The notes under the pieces are model-generated. The model was not told the DNA's origin. It searched no databases and was given only the letters and a program-made list of their open reading frames with translations. This document shows, in pieces, positions 1-7,427 of a DNA stretch of 29,003 nucleotides (within the stretch, counting starts at the first letter, position 1; each line of letters begins with the position of its first letter). Made by a program: the position numbers and the translations under genes. This DNA comes from JAPLFM01 sp964650885 (GTDB taxonomy: Bacteria > Bacteroidota > Ignavibacteria > Kapaibacteriales > UBA2268). The stretch spans positions 1 through 29,003 of the forward strand of contig CAZYXG010000033.1 of the NCBI GenBank assembly GCA_964650885.1, in the 5' to 3' direction.

Positions 1-1902
1 ATTAGTATTTCGGTATAATGAATTTGTGCTTAAGAATATATCGCCATCTTTGTTTCTAACAGCAGATTGCACACCAGAAACATTAAATGCATAATTCAAT
101 GAATCAAATGAAGTACCAGAATTAAATGTACGATAAATACCGTCCCCATCTAGCCCAATATAAAGTTCATTATCATCTCTTGATGCAGCACATAAACCAT
201 TTGGAGAAGCACTAGTTTTAGGAGCAGCAAAGTTCATATTTACTTGTGGCCAAACAGTGCCTCCATTTGTTGACTTATAAACCCCATTTTCAGTAATCAT
301 CCATAAATTACCATTAGGAGTCATTTCAATATCTCTTACACTTACAGTAGATGAAAAAGTTGTATTAGTAAATGATGTCCCACCATTCACAGATTTGTAA
401 AATTTTGGCGGATAAGCATCAGAACCTATAAAAATGTCACCATTAGGCAATCCATAAATCCAAACCTTGGCAAAAGGAGATTGATTAAATGTTAAATCTA
501 CCCAAGTATTTCCATTATTTGTTGATTTTTTTAATCTTATAGATGTAGTCGTACTTGGTGCACTACCAACTATTCTTACATAAGATGCATATAAATCACC
601 ATTAACTGCTCTACCCAAGTTTCTAATAGAATCTACGCCACCTAATGGGTTCCAAGAAATACCATTATCTGAAGATCTAAACATTCCTTCTGCAACTGCA
701 GTTAGAAATTTTACAATTGGTTTGCCATCTGCTGCAACAACAATGTCATTTGCTATTTTGCCAGGGAAATTCTCGGCAGACCAAGTATTTCCAAAATTAG
801 TACTTGTATAAAGTCCACCATCATTTCTTCCTGCAAAAAGTAGATTAGTTGAAGCATCAGACCAAAGATTAAATTTGAAAGGGAATGTGTTTGTAACTGC
901 AGAATTCATATAAGTCCAAGACAATCCTTGATCCGAAGATCTGTAAATACCATTCATAGCAGATGCAAGGTATAATACTTTTTGTGATGTTTGCACTAAA
1001 GCATTCACACCACTTCGAAAACCACCTATTTCAAAATAATCATTAGCAACAGTTTTATAATTGTAAATCCCTCTATGGCGAGTACCAATTACATAAGTGT
1101 TATTGTTTGTTTTAATATCTGAAAAGCAAGTAATGTTTTGGTCGTCTAACAATGAAATTATTGGATCTGCAAATTCCAACCAAGATTTACCATCATTATC
1201 AGATTGATATAAACCTCTGCCATTTGTACAAGCTACGCTGGTTCCGTTTTTGAATCTTGTAATTTGGTTTATGTAATTATTTGGAATGCCCGATTTGCTC
1301 ATCCAAGTTTTACCACTATCTAATGAGCGGAATAGTCCACCACCATAAGTACCAGCATAGACCACACCAGTTACACTACTGCCAAAACAACTCATATCTC
1401 TATAAGTCAATCCTTTATTTGATTTTGTCCAAGAAGTACCAGCATTTGTGGAGCGGTAAATACCACTTCCATAAGACCCAGCAAAAATAATATTATCACT
1501 GAATGAAAATATAGCTTTCAACGATAAATTATCTATTCCGTTATTAATAGCTACCCAATTGGCACCATTATCAGTAGATTTAAAAGCACCACCGCCATAA
1601 GTAGCGGCATAGATTTCTCCACCATTTGCTACATTCAAACTGCTTATATATAGATTGGTAAGCCCATTGTTCGACTTTGTCCAAGTAGAACCATTTACAG
1701 ATCTTAGTACTCCTTCGCCCCAAGTTCCAGCGAAGAGTACATCGGAGCTATTGACTACTAATGTTTTTACTTCATTGCTCGGAGGCCCAAGTATTAGCCC
1801 AATTTCTTCTTGAGCAAAGCAAATATTTCCAACATTCACTACTAAACACATAATCAATGCAAGTAGTAATTTTGGAAAAATATTGTTATTTGTTTTTTTC
1901 AT
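1..1902 (-). CDS. Secreted Asp-box (BNR/sortilin-like) beta-propeller protein, 3' end outside window
   Basis: This frame is open from an ATG at 1902-1900 to the left edge (634 codons, no stop), so the C-terminus is missing. The N-terminus MKKTNNNIF plus a hydrophobic stretch ending near CFAQ is a signal peptide cleaved around residue 31. The mature part is a series of repeats of about 45-60 residues, each holding an Asp-box (S/T-x-D/N-x-G-x-T/S-W). Examples are STDNGANW, STNAGTSW, SLDSGKTW, SSDQGLSW, STNFGNTW, SSDNGISW, STNNGNTW and STNGGTVW; about eleven can be read. Asp-boxes mark beta-propeller blades of the sialidase, sortilin/Vps10 and Ycf48-like folds. Sialidase catalytic residues were not recognised, so a structural or binding role is more likely than an enzymatic one. 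Given the neighbours, a T9SS sorting tail probably lies beyond the edge; that is inference. Fold well supported, function unknown. Confidence 0.85.
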   Translation of the reverse strand, partial: MKKTNNNIFPKLLLALIMCLVVNVGNICFAQEEIGLILGPPSNEVKTLVVNSSDVLFAGTWGEGVLRSVNGSTWTKSNNGLTNLYISSLNVANGGEIYAATYGGGAFKSTDNGANWVAINNGIDNLSLKAIFSFSDNIIFAGSYGSGIYRSTNAGTSWTKSNKGLTYRDMSCFGSSVTGVVYAGTYGGGLFRSLDSGKTWMSKSGIPNNYINQITRFKNGTSVACTNGRGLYQSDNDGKSWLEFADPIISLLDDQNITCFSDIKTNNNTYVIGTRHRGIYNYKTVANDYFEIGGFRSGVNALVQTSQKVLYLASAMNGIYRSSDQGLSWTYMNSAVTNTFPFKFNLWSDASTNLLFAGRNDGGLYTSTNFGNTWSAENFPGKIANDIVVAADGKPIVKFLTAVAEGMFRSSDNGISWNPLGGVDSIRNLGRAVNGDLYASYVRIVGSAPSTTTSIRLKKSTNNGNTWVDLTFNQSPFAKVWIYGLPNGDIFIGSDAYPPKFYKSVNGGTSFTNTTFSSTVSVRDIEMTPNGNLWMITENGVYKSTNGGTVWPQVNMNFAAPKTSASPNGLCAASRDDNELYIGLDGDGIYRTFNSGTSFDSLNYAFNVSGVQSAVRNKDGDIFLSTNSLYRNTN

Positions 1903-1940
1903 AAATCCCTTTTTTTATAGTTTGTTTTAATCCAATTAAA

Positions 1941-1948
1941 CAAATATA
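1941..1948 (-). promoter_or_regulatory. Candidate Bacteroidota -7 element for the Asp-box protein
   Basis: The minus strand reads TATATTTG, an exact match to TAnnTTTG, 38 bp upstream of the ATG at 1902. That would give a leader of about 30 nt. No clear TTG box lies 19-23 nt further upstream, and chance matches are common in such AT-rich DNA. Confidence 0.35.
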
Positions 1949-2010
1949 ATCAATAATCCGTTTAGAGTTAAATCATAATTTTAGAAATATGTTTCTTTAT
2001 TAAAAAACAT

Positions 2011-2043
2011 AAAAAAAGCCAAGTCTTTTGCAGACTTGGCTTT
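2011..2043 (-). terminator. Intrinsic terminator after the Ig-like protein gene
   Basis: A perfect 12-bp stem pairs 2015-2026 with 2032-2043 around a 5-nt loop. On the minus strand it is followed by a run of seven T (complement of 2011-2017). It lies 24 bp beyond the stop codon of the gene ending at 2068 and separates it from the next minus-strand gene. The palindrome could also work weakly from the other side. Confidence 0.85.
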
Positions 2044-2067
2044 AATTTTTAAACAATTAAATTAGAA

Positions 2068-3639
2068 TTATTTTGTAACTACTAATTGTTTTGTTTGAGT
2101 CAATTCACCAGAAGTTAATTTCAAGTAGTAAACACCTGAAGCTAAATTCAATGAATTTGCAGAAATTGTCAATTTGTTCAAACCTGCGTTAGCAACGCCA
2201 TTGAATAATTGAGCTACTTCATAACCAGTTGCATCAATCAATACTAATGTAGCATTAGCTGAATTAGCTAAAGTGAAATTCAACGTAGCTAAATCATTTA
2301 CTGGATTTGGAGTGCTTGTGTGCAAACCAACTGTATTGAAATCTTCGCCATTTACTGAAGCAACTACGATTTGCTCTTGAGTAACGCTAACAGTTGCGGC
2401 AGCAGAAGTTACAGAACCACAAGGGTTATTAACTTGACAAGTGTAAACACCAGCGTCTGTAGCAGCTGCAATAGCAACACTAAAAGTAGATGAATTTGCA
2501 CCAGCAATAGCAGCACCGTCTTTAGACCAAGAGTAAGAAGCAGAAGGAGTGCTTGTTGCCATTACTTCAATACTAAAAGGTTTGCTAATTTGTCCAGAGA
2601 TAGTAGCTGATGGTTGCATTGTGATCATAGGAGCAGTATTTACTGTCAATGAAATTGAGCTAGAAGCTTTAGAAGTCATACCATCTGTAGTAGAAATCAT
2701 ACAATAGATACCAGTCATTGCTGCAGTTGCTGTCCAAGTTAAAGTTGGAGTCATTGCACCAGAAATTTTTGGACTAGTTTGATTTACTAACATAGTTGAA
2801 CCAGCATACCATTGGTAAGCCAAAGTAGCACTATTTGAAGCTGAAGCGTTAACCATTGCCATTGCATCAGTGTTTACACAAACAGCAACATCAGCTGGTT
2901 GTGAATTGATAGTAATTGTTGGGAATTTTTCAATTGAAATTTGAGCAGTAGTGATAACACCACACTGACCTGTTACTGTTGCATAGTAATTGGAAGTGTA
3001 TTGATTAGCATTTGTTACTCTAATTGTCATTCTGTTAGATTTAGCACCTGCTATATCATTATTATCAACTATAGCAGTTGTTCCTTGAAACCATTGTATT
3101 GGTAATAAGTAATTTGGAACTACTCCATATTGACCAGTAACGTGAGCATCAAAATCTAAAACTACAACATCACCAATGTTTGCATAAACTTTAGTTGGTT
3201 GTCTAGTAATCATACCAGCAGAAAGTACATTCACAACACATTCGTTTGATGTAACGGTATTACTACTAGTTAGCAAACTATCACTAGTTTTTGCATAAGA
3301 TTCGCATCTGTAATTTCCACTATTTGAAAATGCTAAGCTAGCATAAGTTAACTGTCCACTGTTTTTTAATTCTGCTCCAACTTTTGAAAAAGATGCATCA
3401 GGATTTTTTTTGAACCATTGGTAGTATATATCCCAAGTAACACCAGGTAGTAATACAGCATTGCTTTGAACAGAAACCAAAGTAGAGATGTATGGATTAA
3501 CTGTTCCATAGCATGATACTAAATTAGTAGGTTGACCCACTACTGATACAGTAGTTACTTGAGAAATCGCAAATTGCGATGACATCAAGCCAATTACAGT
3601 TAGAATAACTGCGAATATGTGGTTGATATTTTTTTTCAT
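2068..3639 (-). CDS. Secreted multi-Ig-like-domain protein with T9SS type A sorting domain
   Basis: A 523-residue protein. Residues 1-26 form a signal peptide (MKKNINHIF..., hydrophobic core, ending AIS). About four Ig-like units follow. Their marks are the core tryptophan (YQWFKK, IQWFQG, YQWYAG, YSWSKDG) and the late Y-x-C motif (GNYRCES, TGIYCMIS, AGVYTCQV); the second unit has Y-x-A in place of Y-x-C. The last 75 residues or so are a T9SS type A sorting domain: NPVND near the front, a conserved LASGVYYLKL turn and the end KQLVVTK. T9SS cargo of this kind crosses the outer membrane and is anchored or released at the surface. Ig repeats usually give adhesion or spacing; no catalytic domain is seen. 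The gene looks monocistronic, with a strong terminator downstream and a 211-bp gap upstream in which no promoter was recognised. Confidence 0.88.
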   Translation of the reverse strand: MKKNINHIFAVILTVIGLMSSQFAISQVTTVSVVGQPTNLVSCYGTVNPYISTLVSVQSNAVLLPGVTWDIYYQWFKKNPDASFSKVGAELKNSGQLTYASLAFSNSGNYRCESYAKTSDSLLTSSNTVTSNECVVNVLSAGMITRQPTKVYANIGDVVVLDFDAHVTGQYGVVPNYLLPIQWFQGTTAIVDNNDIAGAKSNRMTIRVTNANQYTSNYYATVTGQCGVITTAQISIEKFPTITINSQPADVAVCVNTDAMAMVNASASNSATLAYQWYAGSTMLVNQTSPKISGAMTPTLTWTATAAMTGIYCMISTTDGMTSKASSSISLTVNTAPMITMQPSATISGQISKPFSIEVMATSTPSASYSWSKDGAAIAGANSSTFSVAIAAATDAGVYTCQVNNPCGSVTSAAATVSVTQEQIVVASVNGEDFNTVGLHTSTPNPVNDLATLNFTLANSANATLVLIDATGYEVAQLFNGVANAGLNKLTISANSLNLASGVYYLKLTSGELTQTKQLVVTK

Positions 3640-3850
3640 ATAGGATTTTATCCTTTAAAAATTATTAAAAAGTTGTTTTTTCTTATTCAAATTTTGAGTA
3701 ATGTTATTAAAAATTAAAATGAAATATCCTTTTTCTTAACCAAATATTCAATAATTCATAACTTTACATTGCACAAAATAATGCTTATTTAAAGAAAAAC
3801 AAAATATTTTTTGCTTTTTTTTGTGATAAACATAATTTAATTAAAATTAT

Positions 3851-5860
3851 TTAATCTTTTTTGCTGTTAAATTGAATGTCACAAAGCTTTTTGTAAATTC
3901 CATTTAATTCCAGCAATTCAGTATGAGTACCTCTTTCAGCTATTTCGCCTTGCTCAAAAACCAATATTTCATCGCAATTTCTAATTGTAGAAAGTCTATG
4001 GGCTACAATAATAGCAGTACGGTTTTCGAGTGCTGAATTTATACCTTCTTGCACAATACTTTCATTTTTTGCATCTAAAGCAGATGTTGCTTCATCGAAA
4101 ATCAAGATTTCTGGCTCTCTCACAATTGCTCTTGCTATTGCTATTCGTTGCCTTTCTCCACCAGAAAGAGTAGCACCTCTATCACCAATAAGTGTTTTCA
4201 AACCGTTTGACGACTTATTTATAAAGTCTTCTGCATTTGCTACTTTCACAGCGATTTCTATTCTTTCCAAACTTATACTATCATTTCCATATCGAATGTT
4301 ATTTTCAAGTGAATCATTGAATAGCATTGTTTCTTGAGAAACTATTCCAAATAATCTTCTGTATTCAGGTAAATTTAGAGTTTTAATTTGATTACCATCA
4401 ATTGATATAGTGCCACTTGTAGGGTCGTAGAATCGAATCAACAAATCGAGCATAGTTGATTTGCCGCTACCACTTAGACCTACGAATGCAATTTTTTTGC
4501 CCTTTTCAAGTGTGAAACTTACATTCTTTAGTACTTCTCTTTCGTGGTTATAGCCGAACGAAACATTTTTCACTTCAATTTTTTGATTGAATTCAAATAT
4601 ATCTTTGCTGCCACTCTGAATTGAGACAGGTGCGTCTATTATCCCAAATATCCTTCTGCCTGCAATTAGTCCTTTTTGGAAACCACTTACTGTATTAATG
4701 GTAGTTGTGATTGGCGACATTATTGAAAACAAGGCAAATAGGAATGTCATTAAGTCCTGACCACGAAATGATTTATTCACAATTACATCTGTCCCACCCA
4801 CATATAGCACAATGCACAATGCAGAGATTGCTGAAATTTCATTGATAGCTGGAATTAATTGCGATACTTTCTCATTTTTTATGATTGATTTCACAAAACT
4901 CTGTGTTTCTCTTTTGAATTTATCGGCAATAACTTTTTCTGCCACATAAGCTTTAATTACTCTAATACCTGATATTGATTCTTGCAATGTAGTTGTGTAA
5001 TCGGACATTGCACTTTGAATGCGGGAAGCATATCTTCTTAAGTGTTGAACCGAATATCTGATAAGCAAGATAGAAATTATACTGGTACTAAAAGCAATTA
5101 GTGTAAGTTTTGTGGATATAGAAAGCAGTAGAAACAAAGACAAGAATATCTGTACTAATTCTCTTAATACAATTGAAAAAGTCGAAACAGATGTCCCATT
5201 CAAAGTACCTACATCGTTTGTAAGAACAGAAATTAAATGCCCTTGTCTGCTTTTGGAATAAAAGTCAAGAGATAAGTACATCAAACTTTCAAAGATTTTA
5301 TCTTTAATTGATTTGATTATATTGTTTTCAAGTCTGATAGAATAGATATTCCCAATATACTTGAATAAGTTTTTGAAAAAAAACACTGTAATAATCAATA
5401 TACTTAGATTAATCAAAGTACTTTCTGGAGTACTCGAATAAATCAGTTTGTATATCCAAGTATAGAAATTTTTATAGCTACTGCCAAGTGGAGTCGCCAT
5501 TCCTTGAGTGCCCCCTGTTCCAGAATCGCCATTGAAGAGTATCCCAAAAACAGGATTAATCAAAGCAATAGACATTGTGGATAGTGCCGAAAACAAAGAA
5601 TTAAAAAAAAATGTTATTATTACTAAATGTTTAAAAGGGAGAATAAACTTAAAGGATTTTTTCAAGACATCAAATGCTGTCAAATCATTTGCGTCAAAGT
5701 TTTCTCTTTCTATTTTGCTGTCGTTTTGGCTTTTCAAAGTTTTAGTTTTTGATTTTCTGAAGAAAAGTAATTTGCAAATTAACAATATTGTTTGAAATTT
5801 ATTTGAAATGGAATGATTATTAAATAGATAAATACTTAATTTTGTAAAATTATCAAACAT
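3851..5860 (-). CDS. ABC exporter, MsbA/type IV fused permease-ATPase
   Basis: A 669-residue half-transporter counted from the ATG at 5860; an in-frame TTG at 5875 would add five residues but is less likely. Six membrane segments lie near residues 78-100, 150-167, 232-248, 252-269, 340-357 and 369-389. The ATPase domain follows, with Walker A GLSGSGKS (about 461-468), Q-loop Q509, signature LSGGE (about 565-569), Walker B ILIFDE (585-590) and H-loop His620. All catalytic residues are present, so it should be active as a homodimer. The closest known group is the MsbA-like lipid A/lipid flippases and multidrug exporters; the substrate cannot be read from sequence. The long, basic N-terminal extension before the first membrane segment (about 75 residues) and the Gly-rich loop after TM1 are slightly unusual. 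It is divergent from the FAD dehydrogenase, with starts only 24 bp apart. Confidence 0.92.
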   Translation of the reverse strand: MFDNFTKLSIYLFNNHSISNKFQTILLICKLLFFRKSKTKTLKSQNDSKIERENFDANDLTAFDVLKKSFKFILPFKHLVIITFFFNSLFSALSTMSIALINPVFGILFNGDSGTGGTQGMATPLGSSYKNFYTWIYKLIYSSTPESTLINLSILIITVFFFKNLFKYIGNIYSIRLENNIIKSIKDKIFESLMYLSLDFYSKSRQGHLISVLTNDVGTLNGTSVSTFSIVLRELVQIFLSLFLLLSISTKLTLIAFSTSIISILLIRYSVQHLRRYASRIQSAMSDYTTTLQESISGIRVIKAYVAEKVIADKFKRETQSFVKSIIKNEKVSQLIPAINEISAISALCIVLYVGGTDVIVNKSFRGQDLMTFLFALFSIMSPITTTINTVSGFQKGLIAGRRIFGIIDAPVSIQSGSKDIFEFNQKIEVKNVSFGYNHEREVLKNVSFTLEKGKKIAFVGLSGSGKSTMLDLLIRFYDPTSGTISIDGNQIKTLNLPEYRRLFGIVSQETMLFNDSLENNIRYGNDSISLERIEIAVKVANAEDFINKSSNGLKTLIGDRGATLSGGERQRIAIARAIVREPEILIFDEATSALDAKNESIVQEGINSALENRTAIIVAHRLSTIRNCDEILVFEQGEIAERGTHTELLELNGIYKKLCDIQFNSKKD
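5837..5844 (+). promoter_or_regulatory. Candidate -7 element for the FAD dehydrogenase operon
   Basis: TAATTTTG matches TAnnTTTG exactly and sits 40 bp before the ATG at 5885, inside the first codons of the divergent ABC exporter gene. No convincing TTG box was found at the expected spacing. If real, it means the two divergent units have overlapping 5' ends. Confidence 0.33.
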
Positions 5861-5884
5861 AATATTCCAAAACAAGGAATCTAA

Positions 5885-7420
5885 ATGGGCTTCAAATATT
5901 TCGAATTCGACCTACCAACCGACTATACACCCGAATTACTTCGCAATTTAATTAAAGAGCAATTAGGCACAGACTCATTCGATTACAAAATAGATAAGCA
6001 ATCGCTCGATGGCAGAAACCATAGGTTTATTCATTGGCAAGTGCGAGTGGGAGTTCATTCCGAAGTCATCAAAAAAAGTGACGATAAAAAAAATTATAAA
6101 TTAGAAATTCCTAAGAAGACCCAAAACAAGAAAGTAATTGTTGTTGGAAGCGGCCCTGCTGGACTATTTGCAGCTCTTGTGCTGCAAGAAGCTGGTTTCC
6201 AAACAACTGTGATTGAAGGTGGGCCTGAGGTTTTCCAAAGAATTAAAGATGTTAGGGATTTCGAGAAAAATGGCAATTTGAACGAACGTAGCAACTATGC
6301 TTTCGGCGAAGGTGGAGCTGGCACTTTTTCCGATGGTAAGCTGACTTGTCGCACCAAAACTATTAAAGCAGAACGCAAATATATTTTTAATAAGCTAATC
6401 TCTGCTGGTGCTCCAGAAGAAATTCATTATCTATCTAAGCCACACGTTGGTAGCAATATCCTTACGAAAGTAGCTCGAAACTTGAGAAAAGAGTTTCTTG
6501 AAAATGGTGGCACTATTCATTTCGACTGCCTTATGACAGACTTTGAAGTTAAGAATGGCAAAGTTGTTAGTTTGGAAACTGAACTTGGCAAAATGGATGC
6601 TGATTATTTCATATTTGCTATTGGTCATTCTAGCTATCCAACTTACACTAAAATGATTAAAAATGGCGTGCAGTTCCAATCGAAAACTTTTGCCATTGGC
6701 TCAAGAGTTGAGCACTTCCAAGAGCAAATAAATATTGCACTTTGGAAAAAGCCAAGTTTGCCAGGAGTAAAAAATGCCGATTATGCACTTACTTATAACG
6801 ATGCAATTCTTCCTGTGTATTCTTTTTGTATGTGCCCTGGGGGAATGGTTGTGCCAGCTCCGCCTGAAAAAGGTGTCAATATTGTCAATGGTATGAGCAA
6901 CTATAAGCGTAATTATCCTTTTGCTAATTCTGCTATTGTTGCGGCGGTAAATTTGAATGAGCTACTGAAAAAAGAAGTTGAACCACTTGAAGCACTCGAA
7001 TGGGTTTCAAAATTGGAGCATAAATTCTTTGATTATGTAGATGGCTATGCAGCACCAGCTGTGAAAGTTAGCGATTTTTTAGAAAACAAAACTACATCGC
7101 ACTTTATTGAAACAAGCTATCCTTTCCCATTGGTAACAGCAGAGTTTAGAGAGCTGATGCCAAAAGAAATTGTGCAATCGCAAGTAAAAGCACTGCGTGA
7201 GTTTTCAAAGAAAATTGATGGCTTCGAAGATGGATATTTGATGGGATTAGAAAGCCGTACCTCATCGCCAATCCAAGTGAAGCGGAATGTCGGTGGGCTT
7301 ATTGATGGCTTCGATAATTTCTATTTAGCTGGCGAAGGCAGTGGATTTTCAGGCGGAATAGTTAGCTCTGCCGCTGATGGAATCAAATCTGCAATGAACA
7401 TAATTGCTAAAGAGTCGTAG
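5885..7420 (+). CDS. FAD-dependent dehydrogenase, COG2509 family
   Basis: A 511-residue flavoprotein. Residues 1-75 are the small N-terminal alpha/beta domain typical of this family. The dinucleotide-binding motif follows: VIVVGSGPAGLFAAL, with GxGxxG at 88-93 and an acidic residue (E111) about 20 residues later. The family block GEGGAGTFSDGKLT is at 141-154, and the second FAD contact FYLAGEGSGFSGGI lies near the C-terminus. This matches the widespread, poorly characterised 'uncharacterized FAD-dependent dehydrogenase' family in fold and length (about 500-550). The substrate is unknown. It is soluble, with no signal peptide. An AAGGA stretch lies about 6 nt before the ATG and supports this start. 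The next gene begins 7 bp after its stop, so the two are probably co-transcribed, although one product is cytoplasmic and the other is in the outer membrane. Confidence 0.9.
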   Translation: MGFKYFEFDLPTDYTPELLRNLIKEQLGTDSFDYKIDKQSLDGRNHRFIHWQVRVGVHSEVIKKSDDKKNYKLEIPKKTQNKKVIVVGSGPAGLFAALVLQEAGFQTTVIEGGPEVFQRIKDVRDFEKNGNLNERSNYAFGEGGAGTFSDGKLTCRTKTIKAERKYIFNKLISAGAPEEIHYLSKPHVGSNILTKVARNLRKEFLENGGTIHFDCLMTDFEVKNGKVVSLETELGKMDADYFIFAIGHSSYPTYTKMIKNGVQFQSKTFAIGSRVEHFQEQINIALWKKPSLPGVKNADYALTYNDAILPVYSFCMCPGGMVVPAPPEKGVNIVNGMSNYKRNYPFANSAIVAAVNLNELLKKEVEPLEALEWVSKLEHKFFDYVDGYAAPAVKVSDFLENKTTSHFIETSYPFPLVTAEFRELMPKEIVQSQVKALREFSKKIDGFEDGYLMGLESRTSSPIQVKRNVGGLIDGFDNFYLAGEGSGFSGGIVSSAADGIKSAMNIIAKES

Positions 7421-7427
7421 TAGCTTA

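Noticed and set aside
1281..1490. 69-codon plus-strand frame
   Set aside because: Antisense to the partial Asp-box protein, which has a clear repeat pattern and no internal stop.
3640..3850. Promoter for the Ig-like protein gene
   Set aside because: Several near-matches to TAnnTTTG but none exact at a sensible distance; in such AT-rich DNA near-matches mean little.
5508..5795. Plus-strand open frame antisense to the ABC exporter
   Set aside because: It lies wholly inside a well-supported gene on the other strand and has no recognisable domain. The same holds for the other antisense or out-of-frame stretches inside the FAD, DUF5916, HD, aspA, paralogue, maeB, S41 and TPR genes.
5861..5875. 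Five-residue longer start (TTG) for the ABC exporter
   Set aside because: An ATG 15 bp downstream is a more usual start, and the TTG leaves only 9 bp to the divergent gene.
7404..7427. TTG start for the DUF5916 protein
   Set aside because: It would overlap the upstream stop and bury the signal peptide behind charged residues; the ATG at 7428 gives a clean signal peptide.
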